Below are positions 1-8,170 of a DNA stretch of 49,081 nucleotides, one piece after another. Each line of letters begins with the position of its first letter. Within the stretch, counting starts at the first letter, position 1. The position numbers and the translations under genes are program-made. The notes below the pieces were generated by a model. That model was not told the DNA's origin, did not search any database, and saw only the letters and a list, made by a program, of their open reading frames with translations. This DNA comes from an uncultured Desulfovibrio sp. (GTDB taxonomy: Bacteria > Desulfobacterota > Desulfovibrionia > Desulfovibrionales > Desulfovibrionaceae): positions 1 through 49,081 of the forward strand of contig CALBAX010000016.1 of NCBI GenBank assembly GCA_937926875.1, read 5' to 3'.

Positions 1-1
1 C

Positions 2-808
2 GACGGCGCCGTGAGCCTGCTCAACTATGCCCGGCGCATCATGCAGGTGCCGGTTGGCCTTATGGGGCAGGCGGCCGCCGTGGCCTCCTATCCCTTCCTG
101 GTCTCCCTGCTGACCAGTGGCGAGAAGGAACGCTTCGACCAGACCCTGAGCGCGGCCCTGCGGGCCAGCGTGGGCCTCATCATCCCCTGCGCCCTCTGGA
201 TGGGCGTGGCCGCCCGGCCCATCATGGGCGTCATCTTCCAGGGCGGGCGCTTTGGCCTGGCCGAGACCGTGGCCAGCACGCCGCTGCTGCAGATCATGCT
301 GGCCGCTACGCCGCTGTGGATCCTGTACATGGTGCTGGTGCGCGCCTTCTATGCCGACGGCGATACCCTGACCCCGGCCACCACGGGCACGGTCATGACC
401 CTGCTGGCCCTGCCGGTCTATTACTGGTGGGCCGTGCCCCTGGGCGCGTGGGCCATCGCCCTGACCTCGGCGGTGAGCGTCAGCGCCTATGTGCTCTGGC
501 TGGTGGCCATCTGGGCACGACGGCAGGGGACAGGCGCCTTCGCGGGCCTGCTTTCCCTGTCCGGCCGCGCCCTGTTGTGCTCCCTGCCTGCCGGGGCGGC
601 CTCCTGGGCGGCCCAGTACGGGCTGGACAGCCTGCGTGCTGCCGGGACGCTGGCCTTGCCCGCCGTGGCCCATGCCTGCCTGGCCTGTGCTGCCAGCGGC
701 CTGGCCTTTGCCGTGATCTTCCTGCCCTTGAGCTGCAGGCTGGCACCCGGCATACTGGAACCGGTCTGGCGGCGGCTGCGGCGCGGCCGTCCGCAGGGAC
801 AGGCCTAG
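2..808 (+). CDS. murJ: Lipid II flippase MurJ, C-terminal part (5' end outside window)
   Basis: MurJ (MviN) flips the peptidoglycan precursor lipid II across the inner membrane. The frame is open to the left edge, so only about the last 269 residues of a usual ~500-residue protein are present. The visible start (AVSLLNYARRIMQVPVGLMGQ) matches the conserved MurJ segment in which a Y-A-x-R loop is followed by the next transmembrane helix. Several further hydrophobic helices follow, and the protein ends with a basic tail. Identification is from family resemblance. The window cannot show whether the N-terminal half is intact. The next gene lies 149 bases downstream. Confidence 0.85.
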   Translation, partial: DGAVSLLNYARRIMQVPVGLMGQAAAVASYPFLVSLLTSGEKERFDQTLSAALRASVGLIIPCALWMGVAARPIMGVIFQGGRFGLAETVASTPLLQIMLAATPLWILYMVLVRAFYADGDTLTPATTGTVMTLLALPVYYWWAVPLGAWAIALTSAVSVSAYVLWLVAIWARRQGTGAFAGLLSLSGRALLCSLPAGAASWAAQYGLDSLRAAGTLALPAVAHACLACAASGLAFAVIFLPLSCRLAPGILEPVWRRLRRGRPQGQA

Positions 809-957
809 GGAAAACGGCGGGACAGCGGTCGTCCACGCTTGGCTTGGGACGGCGGCCTGTCGCTCACAAAAGGCCGTGCCCCGGACGAGACGTTGTGAGC
901 CATGCCGGGGCCCTTGGCTGGCGGCAAGGCTTTTCCATCACTATCGAGGAGACGAAG

Positions 958-1407
958 ATGCAAAAAATACTGCTGGCAGGCCTGCTGATCCTGTTGCTGG
1001 CCGTTCCTGCGCTGGCGGCGGAAAAGGAAGTGGCCGGTGTCTTTTTCCCTCTGCCTGAGGGCTGGAGCGTCGTGGAGGAGGACACGGCCGGGACCACTGC
1101 AACACTGCTGCTCCAGCATGAAGACCACCGGACGGCCATAGCCGTGATGGTGGCCGCCGATGCGGGCCTTGCCCCCGCCCAGATCGCGGCGGAGCTGGCC
1201 TCCGTGACCGGAGCCACGGCCGATCCCGTGGAACGGGAGGCGCAATACAGCTTCCCCATCAAAAAAGACGGTCAGGATGGCGTCTGTTTCCTGGCGCAGT
1301 CCAACGGGCGTTTCCTCTTCGTCAGCGTGCTGGGCGAGCTGCCCCCGGCCGTGCCCCTGCTGGAAGGCATGCGCTGCCCGGCCGATCCCGGCCTTGTGCT
1401 GCGCTGA
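958..1407 (+). CDS. Small secreted protein of unknown function
   Basis: This 149-residue protein has a typical Sec signal peptide: a Lys near the N-terminus, a Leu-rich core and an ALAA cleavage site near residue 20. The mature part is a small, compact domain of about 129 residues, rich in alternating hydrophobic and polar residues, with two Cys residues near the end (GVCFLAQ and GMRCPAD) that could form a disulfide in the periplasm. The start is chosen because the signal peptide begins there and GAGGAG lies just upstream. A strong terminator follows at 1431, so this is probably a monocistronic gene. I do not recognise the family. Confidence 0.75.
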   Translation: MQKILLAGLLILLLAVPALAAEKEVAGVFFPLPEGWSVVEEDTAGTTATLLLQHEDHRTAIAVMVAADAGLAPAQIAAELASVTGATADPVEREAQYSFPIKKDGQDGVCFLAQSNGRFLFVSVLGELPPAVPLLEGMRCPADPGLVLR

Positions 1408-1430
1408 TCTTTCCCTGCCCTGAAAACAAA

Positions 1431-1464
1431 AAACGTCCCTGTGCTGTCACAGGGACGTTTTTTT
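1431..1464 (+). terminator. Rho-independent terminator after the small secreted gene
   Basis: A 13-bp perfect stem (1431-1443 with 1448-1460), containing AACGTCCCTGTG and closed by a CTGT loop, runs into a T tract. It lies 24 bases after the stop codon at 1407. Confidence 0.85.
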
Positions 1465-1754
1465 GTGGTCCGTTGCCGGAACAGGCCGCGGCGAGGCCGG
1501 AGGAGGACACGTCTGCCCGGGCACCGTATCCGGGGGAGGGGACATTGCCGGAGCGCACGGCTGTCAGGACGGCAGGCCGTCATAGGCCAGAGGTATCGGT
1601 CAGAGACCGCGTGTTTTGGGGAAGAGGGGAGCTGGGGCAAGGCACCTCCCTTTCGCGCCGGCAGCGCAGGGCTGTGCCCGTCGGCGACGTCCAGCCATAC
1701 GGGCACCGGCACAGCGCAAGGGGGCTCCCTCCCGTTTCCGTCCCGGCATCCCTG
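1465..1754. other. Gap between convergent genes; nothing recognised
   Basis: This is about 290 bases of GC-rich sequence between the terminator of the small secreted gene and the stop codon of mnmA on the other strand. I see no gene, no clear minus-strand terminator for mnmA and no repeat here. Open frames across it are extensions of frames antisense to mnmA. Confidence 0.5.
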
Positions 1755-2918
1755 CTAGAACAGTTCCCGTACCAGCGCACCGGCCAGCACGCGGCCCTGC
1801 TCGTCGTAGATGGCGGCCACCTGTCCGGGAGCGCTGGGGAATTGCGGTTCCGCCAGCGTGATGCGCAGGCCGTCGCCCGTGATCTCCACCCGGGCGGGGG
1901 CGGGGCGCTGGCGATGGCGCAGGCGGGCCAGCAGCCTGTCCGGCCACTGTCCGGGCGGGCAGAGCAGGTTGGCGGGGCCGGTGAGGCAGCCGCGCATGCC
2001 CAGACGGGCCCTGCCGCCCACCACGAGGGTATTGTCCTCTCCCTGCTTGCGCAGCACGTAGAGCGGCTCGCTGTGGGCGATGCCCAGGCCCCGGCGCTGG
2101 CCTTCGGTATAGCGCCACAGGCCTTCATGCCGGGCCAGCGGGCGCAGCACGGGGCGGCCGTCGCTGCCGGCCTCTTCCAGCAGGACAGGGCCGCTGCCGG
2201 GCAGGGACAGGCCTTCCGCCTGCCAGCGCCGCTCCAGGAAGGCCCGGTAGGCATCCTCTCCGGCGGGGATGAAGCATATCTCCTGGCTTTCCTGCGGTAC
2301 GGGCACTGCCAGCCCCGCGTCCTTCACCTGGGCGATGCTGGCGGCCTTGTCCTGCCGGGCAAGGGGGAACACGGCCCGGCGCAGGCGTTCCAGCGGCACG
2401 AGGGAAAGGAAGTAGCTCTGGTCCTTGGCCGGATCGTCCGCCGCGGCCAGCACAGGCCCGGCAGGGCCGTCCTGCAGGCGGGCGTAATGGCCGGTGGCGA
2501 TGCGGCCGGCGCCCAGGCTCAGGGCGGCGTCCAGCAGGGCCCCGAACTTGATGGCCCGGTTGCAGAGCGCGCAGGGGTTGGGGGTATGGCCCCGGGCATA
2601 GGCCCGCACGAAGGGCGTGACGACCTCCCTGTCGAAGACCGCGCGCATGTCGGCCACATGCAGGGGGATGCCCAGCTGCCCGCAGGCTGTTTGCAGGCCT
2701 TCCACCGCCTGACGGCTGGCAGGGGGCAGGGGCGCGGCCAGGGCTTCCGCCGCCGTGAGCAGACGGGGGCCTTCAGGGGCCGGGCGCGGGCCGGAGGACG
2801 GGGCATCAGGCAGGAAGAGCCCGTGCAGGGCCAGGACGTCGTGCCCCTCTCCGCGCAGGCGCAGGAGGGCGCAGAGGCTGTCCACGCCGCCGCTGACGGC
2901 AACGGCCAGTTGTGTCAT
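1755..2918 (-). CDS. mnmA: tRNA-specific 2-thiouridylase MnmA
   Basis: MnmA adds sulfur to U34 of the tRNAs for Lys, Glu and Gln, using ATP to adenylate the base. The 387-residue length is usual for the family. Visible motifs are the N-terminal PP-loop AVSGGVDS (residues 7-14), the first catalytic cysteine in NPCALCNRAIKFG, the second in SQEICFIP, the GHYA segment between them, and a C-terminal beta-barrel with PGQVAAIYDE. The gene stands alone between convergent and downstream neighbours. The ATG at 2918 immediately precedes the PP-loop strand and has AAGGAG-like sequence upstream. Confidence 0.95.
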   Translation of the reverse strand: MTQLAVAVSGGVDSLCALLRLRGEGHDVLALHGLFLPDAPSSGPRPAPEGPRLLTAAEALAAPLPPASRQAVEGLQTACGQLGIPLHVADMRAVFDREVVTPFVRAYARGHTPNPCALCNRAIKFGALLDAALSLGAGRIATGHYARLQDGPAGPVLAAADDPAKDQSYFLSLVPLERLRRAVFPLARQDKAASIAQVKDAGLAVPVPQESQEICFIPAGEDAYRAFLERRWQAEGLSLPGSGPVLLEEAGSDGRPVLRPLARHEGLWRYTEGQRRGLGIAHSEPLYVLRKQGEDNTLVVGGRARLGMRGCLTGPANLLCPPGQWPDRLLARLRHRQRPAPARVEITGDGLRITLAEPQFPSAPGQVAAIYDEQGRVLAGALVRELF

Positions 2919-2960
2919 CGAAAAGTCTCCTTGCGTCCGGCCGGGCCGGAGGAAGATGCG

Positions 2961-2992
2961 AAAACAGCCCGCCAGAAAAGCTGACGGGCTGC
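2961..2992 (-). terminator. Terminator of the amino acid ABC transporter operon
   Basis: Read on the minus strand, CAGCCCG pairs with CGGGCTG (2985-2991 with 2965-2971) and is followed by TTTT. It lies about 26 bases past the stop codon of the ATPase gene and ends the leftward operon before mnmA. Confidence 0.7.
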
Positions 2993-3017
2993 GGAAGACC
3001 GTGGGCCGAAGAACGGC

Positions 3018-3750
<733 letters not shown>

Positions 3751-3767
<17 letters not shown>

Positions 3768-4551
3768 AGTGATTGAGCCTCGCTTCGATGATGCTGACGA
3801 TCTTGGAGAGGATGAGGGTGATGATGAGGTACACCAGGGCGACCACGGTGTAGGACTCGAAATAGCAGTAGCTCTTGGAGGCAAAACTGCGGGCGCGCTG
3901 CATCAGGTCGGGCATGCCGATGACGGAGACCAGGGCCGTGTCCTTGAGCATGGCGATGCATTCGTTGCCGACGGGCGGGATGATGGTGCGCCAGGCCTGG
4001 GGCAGCACCACATAGAACATGGTCTGCACGCGGTTGAAGCCCAGGGAACGGGCCGCTTCGGTCTGGCCGTGGGGGATGGCCAGGATGCCCGCGCGGAACA
4101 CTTCGCCCATATAGGCGCCGTAGCAGAAGCTCAGGGCGATGACGGCGGAGGTCACGCCTTCCATCTTCACCAGCATGGAGATGGCGAAGTAGATGTAGAA
4201 GATCTGCACCAGCAGGGGGATGCCGCGGATGACTTCCACATACGTGGACGCCAGCAGGTTGAAGAAGCGGTTGCGGGAGATGCGCCCCAGACCGGTCAGC
4301 AGGCCCAGAGGCACGGCGCCGCAGATGGAGTAGGCCGTCACCTTGAAGGTGAGCAGCAGGCCGTCAGGCAGGAAGATGATGGCGTCACGGTAGACCTGCG
4401 GCCCGGTGGTGCAGAGCAGCACCAGGGTGATGATGGCGCCGCACAGGGCGATGGACCATGCGTTGATGAGCCGCCATTCGCGGGGGTTCGGGATGGACGG
4501 GCCGTCCGTCACCATGATGATGTTGCCTTTGCTTTGCCCTTCGTCTTTCAT
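3751..4551 (-). CDS. Polar amino acid ABC transporter permease (GlnP/HisM type)
   Basis: This inner-membrane subunit forms the channel of the uptake system. It has 266 residues with an extended N-terminus, a hydrophobic helix at about 28-50, and then the usual five-helix permease domain. The conserved segments STYVEVIRGIPLLVQIFYIYF and EVFRAGILAIPHGQTEAARSLGF (the EAA loop that contacts the ATPase) are intact. An internal ATG 12 codons on (MVTDGPS) is an alternative start, with AAAGG upstream. The family often has two permeases; here only one gene is present, so it probably works as a homodimer. Confidence 0.9.
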
Positions 4552-4582
4552 TGTACAGGTTGCCCCTTGTATGCGGGAACGC

Positions 4583-4606
4583 CGGAAGGGCCCGGAGGCC
4601 CTTCCG
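4583..4606 (-). other. Intercistronic hairpin without T tract between binding protein and permease genes
   Basis: A 10-bp perfect stem (CGGAAGGGCC with GGCCCTTCCG, CGGA loop on the plus strand) lies between the second binding-protein gene and the permease gene. No T run follows on the minus strand. It more likely stabilises or processes the binding-protein mRNA, keeping it in excess over the membrane subunits, than terminates it. It is a close relative of the true terminator at 5568. Confidence 0.6.
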
Positions 4607-4655
4607 AACAGTTGTCACGAAATGGGGACCGGCAGGGCCGGTCGCGACGGCTGCC

Positions 4656-5396
4656 CTAGTCGGCAGTGCCCATCCACTCGACCTTCAGCTTGTTCTCGGT
4701 GCCGTCGGCCTTGATCTCGGCAATGGCCTTGTTGAGGCGGTCCAGCATCTCGGTGCGGCCCTTGCGCAGGCAGAAACCGAAGTATTCGGGATTGTTGTGC
4801 TGGTAGGCGATGCCGAACTTGCCGGCGAAGTCGGCGCGCTTGTTGGCATAGTATTTGGCCACGGGGTCGTCGCAGATGACGGCGTCCACGCGACCGGCGG
4901 CCAGGTCTTCGAAGGCCAGGCCGATGTCGTCGTATTCGCGGATCTTGGCGCCCACGTTGGCTTCCTGGAGCACGAGCACGCCGGTGATGCCGATCTGGCT
5001 GCCCACGGTCAGGCCCTTGAGGCCGGCCAGGCTGTCGATCTTCTTGCCCTTGGGCATGACCACGGCCTGCACCACGCCGTAGTAAGGCTCGGTGAAGTCG
5101 AAGGCCTTCTGGCGTTCGGGGGTGATGGTGGTGGAAGCGGCCAGCAGGTCATAATTGCCGGCGGCCAGGCCGGCGAAGATGCCGTCCCAGGCCACGTCGC
5201 GCAGTTCCATCTCATACCCGGCACGCTTGAGCACTTCCGTGGCGTAGGCGATGGAATAGCCGTTGGGCACCTTTTTGTCGTTCAGGAATTCCATGGGCGG
5301 ATAGGTGCAGTTGGTGGCGACCACCAGGGTCTCGGCGGCCACGGACGTGCACATCATCATGAGGGCACACAGGGTGAGCGTGAGTTTGCGGAACAT
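4656..5396 (-). CDS. Amino acid ABC transporter substrate-binding protein, copy 2
   Basis: This is the periplasmic solute-binding protein of the cluster-3 (SBP_bac_3) family that delivers an amino acid to the permease. The 246-residue protein has a signal peptide (MFRKLTLTLCALMMMCTSVAA, cleavage near residue 20), then the usual two-lobe fold with TNCTYPPMEFL, the ITPERQKAFDFTEPYY segment and GSQIGITG. The start at 5396 is supported by GGAGGC upstream and by identity with the start of copy 1. It is very similar to the gene at 5642. Differences concentrate in residues about 28-60, part of the ligand-binding lobe, suggesting the two copies bind different ligands. Confidence 0.92.
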   Translation of the reverse strand: MFRKLTLTLCALMMMCTSVAAETLVVATNCTYPPMEFLNDKKVPNGYSIAYATEVLKRAGYEMELRDVAWDGIFAGLAAGNYDLLAASTTITPERQKAFDFTEPYYGVVQAVVMPKGKKIDSLAGLKGLTVGSQIGITGVLVLQEANVGAKIREYDDIGLAFEDLAAGRVDAVICDDPVAKYYANKRADFAGKFGIAYQHNNPEYFGFCLRKGRTEMLDRLNKAIAEIKADGTENKLKVEWMGTAD

Positions 5397-5472
5397 ATGC
5401 TGCCTCCAAAGGTTGATGAAGATGTCTGGCCCGAGGCTCGCGCCCGCATGCCAAAAGCGGCCAAACTGCGTT

Positions 5473-5501
5473 TTATTAGCTGCGCAGGCCCCTGTCGTCA
5501 A
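5473..5501 (-). promoter_or_regulatory. Candidate promoter for binding protein copy 2
   Basis: On the minus strand, TTGACG (5501-5496) and TAATAA (5478-5473) are separated by exactly 17 bases, in the gap between the terminator of copy 1 and the start of copy 2. The -35 box matches five of six consensus positions and the -10 box three. Copy 1 has the same TTGACG box with the same spacing. Confidence 0.45.
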
Positions 5502-5567
5502 TACCCGGCAGGCGGCGGAGCGGCAGTTTTCCTGCCTGCGGGGCCGTGCCGTCCGTTCCGGGGGCCC

Positions 5568-5598
5568 AAAAAAGGGAAGGGCCCGCGGGCCCTTCCCT
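5568..5598 (-). terminator. Terminator after binding protein copy 1
   Basis: A GC-rich stem (GGGAAGGGCCCG on the plus strand, complementary right arm ending at 5597) is followed on the minus strand by six T residues. It is 43 bases past the stop codon of the first binding-protein gene, so transcription of copy 1 is at least partly separated from copy 2. Confidence 0.85.
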
Positions 5599-5641
5599 AT
5601 GGTGACGAAAGGATGGCCGGGCATCCCGGCCGGGAGGGAGC

Positions 5642-6382
5642 CTAGTCGGCAGCGCCCATCCACTTGATCTTCAGCTTGGTTTCGGTGCCGTCGGCCTGCA
5701 TGCTGGCGATGGCCTTGTTGAGGCGCTCCAGCAGTTCGGTCTCGCCCTTGCGCAGGCAGAAGCCGTAGTATTCGGGGTCCTTGTGCAGGTAGGCGACGGT
5801 GAACTTGCCGGCGAAGTCCTCGCGCTTGTTGGCGTAGAACTTGGCCACGGGGTCGTCACAGATGACGGCGTCGGTGCGGCCGGCGGCCAGGTCTTCGAAG
5901 GCCAGGCCGATGTCGTCGTATTCCTTGATCTTGGCGCCCACATCGGCCTTGCGCAGCACGAACACGCCGGTGATGCCGATCTGGCTGCCCACGGTCAGGC
6001 CCTTGAGACCGGCCAGGCTGTCCAGCTTCTTGCCCTTGGGCATGACCACGGCCTGCACGGCGCCATAGTAGGGGATGGTGAAGTCGAAGGCCTGCTGGCG
6101 CTCGGGGGTGATGGTGGTGGAGGAGGCCAGGATGTCATAGTTGCCGGCGGCCAGACCGGCAAAGATGCCGTCCCAGGCCACGTCGCGGAAAGTGATCTTG
6201 AGGTTCGCGCGTTTGGCGATCTCATGGATGTAGTCGATGGAATAGCCGGTGGGGACCTTCTTGTCCGTCAGGAACTCCATGGGCGGGAAGGCACAGTTGC
6301 CGGCCACCACCAGGGTCTTGGCGGCCACGGGGGTGCACATCAGGACGAGGGCACACAGGGTGAGCGTGAGTTTGCGGAACAT
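5642..6382 (-). CDS. Amino acid ABC transporter substrate-binding protein, copy 1
   Basis: Same family and length (246 residues) as the downstream gene at 4656, with a nearly identical signal peptide (MFRKLTLTLCALVLMCTPVAA) and long identical stretches such as the RDVAWDGIFAGLAAGNYD and PKGKK-SLAGLKGLTVGSQIGITG regions. The ATG at 6382 is preceded by GGAGGC. This tandem duplicate is the first gene of the transporter cluster and carries its own promoter and terminator. Substitutions such as GNCAFPPMEFLTDKKVPTGYSIDY against TNCTYPPMEFLNDKKVPNGYSIAY lie in the ligand-binding lobe. The ligand cannot be named from sequence alone. Confidence 0.92.
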   Translation of the reverse strand: MFRKLTLTLCALVLMCTPVAAKTLVVAGNCAFPPMEFLTDKKVPTGYSIDYIHEIAKRANLKITFRDVAWDGIFAGLAAGNYDILASSTTITPERQQAFDFTIPYYGAVQAVVMPKGKKLDSLAGLKGLTVGSQIGITGVFVLRKADVGAKIKEYDDIGLAFEDLAAGRTDAVICDDPVAKFYANKREDFAGKFTVAYLHKDPEYYGFCLRKGETELLERLNKAIASMQADGTETKLKIKWMGAAD

Positions 6383-6458
6383 AATGCTGCCTCCGAAAAA
6401 GTGATGGGATAGGCCCAGGCATGCGACGCCCGCACGCCGGGACAGCCAACCATATCTT

Positions 6459-6487
6459 GTCTTATGCGGGAGGGCCAGCGGCGTCAA
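6459..6487 (-). promoter_or_regulatory. Candidate promoter for the amino acid ABC transporter cluster
   Basis: On the minus strand, TTGACG (6487-6482) is followed after 17 bases by TAAGAC (6464-6459). This lies in the 110-base gap between the NYN-domain gene and the first binding-protein gene. The -10 box is weak (three of six). Confidence 0.45.
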
Positions 6488-6492
6488 CCGGT

Positions 6493-7182
6493 TTACCAGC
6501 TGTTGCCGGGAGCCGGGCCGTCGTCCTCGTCGTCCTCGTCGTTGGCGCCGGGCGCCATGCGTGAAAGGGTATCGCGCAGGGGGCGGGCCTGGGGCAGGGA
6601 GGCATTGCCGGGAGCGGCGTCCGCCTCATCCTCGAGACGTTCGTCCTTGAGGGCCTGCTGCAGGAACCAGTCCTCGCGGATGCGCCAGGAGGCCGCGGCC
6701 GTGTAGGCGGGCGAGGAATATCCCACGGAAAGGATCAGGGTGCGGCGGGCATGTTCCTGCAGACGGATGAGCAGGGGGGTGAAGTCCGCGTCGCCGGACA
6801 GGATGATGAATTCGTCGAAATGGGTGGGATGGGAAAGGTCATCCATGCAGTCCATGACCAGGTGGATGTCCGTGCTGGTCTTGCCGCGCGTGGTCAGGGG
6901 CGGGCAGTCCACCACCTGGAAAGCGCTGCGGATGAAATGGTAACGGAACTCCTGGTAGCGCTGGGGGTTGAGGTAACACATGCGCTTCAGGATGCGGCGG
7001 CGCACGCCGTCGCCGTAGAGGATGCGCAGGGCGTGGTTCTCGATCCAGCGTACCCAGCGGTAGGGGGCCATGCCGAAGGCCCGGGCAGCTTCGGGGTCTG
7101 CTTCAAGGAAACGGGTGTAAATGTTGTCAAAGTCCACATACAGGGCGCTGTACACTTCATCAAAACCGGTAAAACGTGCCAT
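6493..7182 (-). CDS. NYN-domain protein (PIN-like nuclease fold)
   Basis: NYN domains are metal-dependent RNase-like domains of the PIN superfamily, related to LabA and human MARF1. The 229-residue protein shows the acidic sites expected for the fold: VDFDN near residue 17 (Asp17, Asp19, Asn20), KTSTDIHLVMD in the middle and LSGDADFTPL. About 60 C-terminal residues are acidic and low in complexity (DEDDEDDGPAPGN) and probably disordered. The extra helical insert between the first and second motifs (residues 25-95) is long. It is divergently arranged with the GNAT gene. RNA cleavage is inferred from the fold; the target is unknown. Confidence 0.8.
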   Translation of the reverse strand: MARFTGFDEVYSALYVDFDNIYTRFLEADPEAARAFGMAPYRWVRWIENHALRILYGDGVRRRILKRMCYLNPQRYQEFRYHFIRSAFQVVDCPPLTTRGKTSTDIHLVMDCMDDLSHPTHFDEFIILSGDADFTPLLIRLQEHARRTLILSVGYSSPAYTAAASWRIREDWFLQQALKDERLEDEADAAPGNASLPQARPLRDTLSRMAPGANDEDDEDDGPAPGNSW

Positions 7183-7199
7183 AATCTCCTCAATCGCTT

Positions 7200-7218
7200 A
7201 TGAATAAAGTAGAGTTTA
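7200..7218 (-). promoter_or_regulatory. Shared 19-base motif upstream of the NYN-domain gene
   Basis: On the minus strand, TAAACTCTAC followed by TTTATTCAT lies just ahead of the NYN gene. It matches 16 of 19 positions of a sequence at 22284-22302 upstream of hypA. It is AT-rich in a GC-rich setting and could be a promoter element or a regulator site. Confidence 0.35.
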
Positions 7219-7376
7219 CTTAGCGCAGCGTGGGCCCGGTGGCAAGAGGCTGCTTGAATTCGGCAAAAGCTGCCGTTATGGTGCCGCCGTTCCGCAGCAT
7301 GGGCTGTCCGCATCCACGGCAACGCCTGTCTGCCGGTGGCGGATGGGACAACAGGACTGCGGACAGGAGGAGTTCC

Positions 7377-7967
7377 ATGGATCTTTGCCTGCAGGTGGCC
7401 GGGGACAGCGACGTCTTCCCCATGCTGGCCATCTATGCGCCCTATGTGCGGGACACGGCCATCACCTTCGAATACGAGGTGCCCACGGCCGCGGAATTCG
7501 GGGATCGCCTGCACCATGTGCTGCCGGCATACCCCTGGCTGGTCTGCCGGGCGCCGGGGCAGGTGCTGGGCTATGCCTATGCCCACAGGCACATGGAGCG
7601 GGCGGCCTACGGCTGGAACGTGGAGTGTTCCGTCTATGTGCTGGGTTCCGCCCGGGGCCGCGGCGTGGGGCGTGCCCTGTACGGGGCCCTGCTGGAACTG
7701 TTGCGCCTGCAGGGAGTGGTCAACGCCTATGGCTGCATCGCTGTGCCCAATGAGGCCAGCGAAGCCCTGCACAGGGCGACGGGCTTTTCTCTGCTGGGGC
7801 ATTTCCCGGCCTCGGGCTGGAAACAGGGACGCTGGCACGACATCGTCTGGTATGGCCGTTGCCTGCGGGAGGCGGGCCCGGGAGAGCCTGTGCCACTGCG
7901 TCCTTTCGGCAGCCTCGGGCAGGAACTGGTGGCCGACGTGTTGCGCCGCCATGCCCGCGGGGAGTGA
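7377..7967 (+). CDS. GNAT-family N-acetyltransferase (phosphinothricin acetyltransferase-like)
   Basis: A cytoplasmic acetyl-CoA-dependent N-acetyltransferase of 196 residues. The N-terminal IYAPYVRDTAITFEYEVP segment and the ending of the form GFSLLGHFPASGWKQGRWHDIVWYGR are typical of the Pat/YwnH subgroup that acetylates phosphinothricin or methionine sulfoximine-like compounds. The acetyl-CoA loop is visible as ARGRGVGRALYGALL. The start at 7377 has GGACAGGAGG directly upstream; the open frame before it is not homologous. It is followed by a strong terminator. True substrate unknown. Confidence 0.85.
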   Translation: MDLCLQVAGDSDVFPMLAIYAPYVRDTAITFEYEVPTAAEFGDRLHHVLPAYPWLVCRAPGQVLGYAYAHRHMERAAYGWNVECSVYVLGSARGRGVGRALYGALLELLRLQGVVNAYGCIAVPNEASEALHRATGFSLLGHFPASGWKQGRWHDIVWYGRCLREAGPGEPVPLRPFGSLGQELVADVLRRHARGE

Positions 7968-8093
7968 GGCAGGCCCGCACGGCGGCCGGGGGAAGGGCGC
8001 CCCGGCGGTAGGGGATGGGCGAAGGGCAGCCGGGCCGACGCGAGCATCGTGCCGGCCGCGCTTCCCGTTGCCGCGGATGAGGCGATGCCATGC

Positions 8094-8132
8094 AAGAGGC
8101 CGGATGCATCCATGCATCCGGCCTCTTTTTTA
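8094..8132 (+). terminator. Strong terminator after the GNAT gene
   Basis: A 14-bp perfect stem (8094-8107 with 8114-8127; AAGAGGCCGGATGC and its complement) is followed by a T run. The autotransporter gene converges on it from the other side with its stop codon at 8171. Confidence 0.88.
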
Positions 8133-8170
8133 TCCGTGCCCGCAGGAAATCGCGGCCAGTCGTCCCGTCA

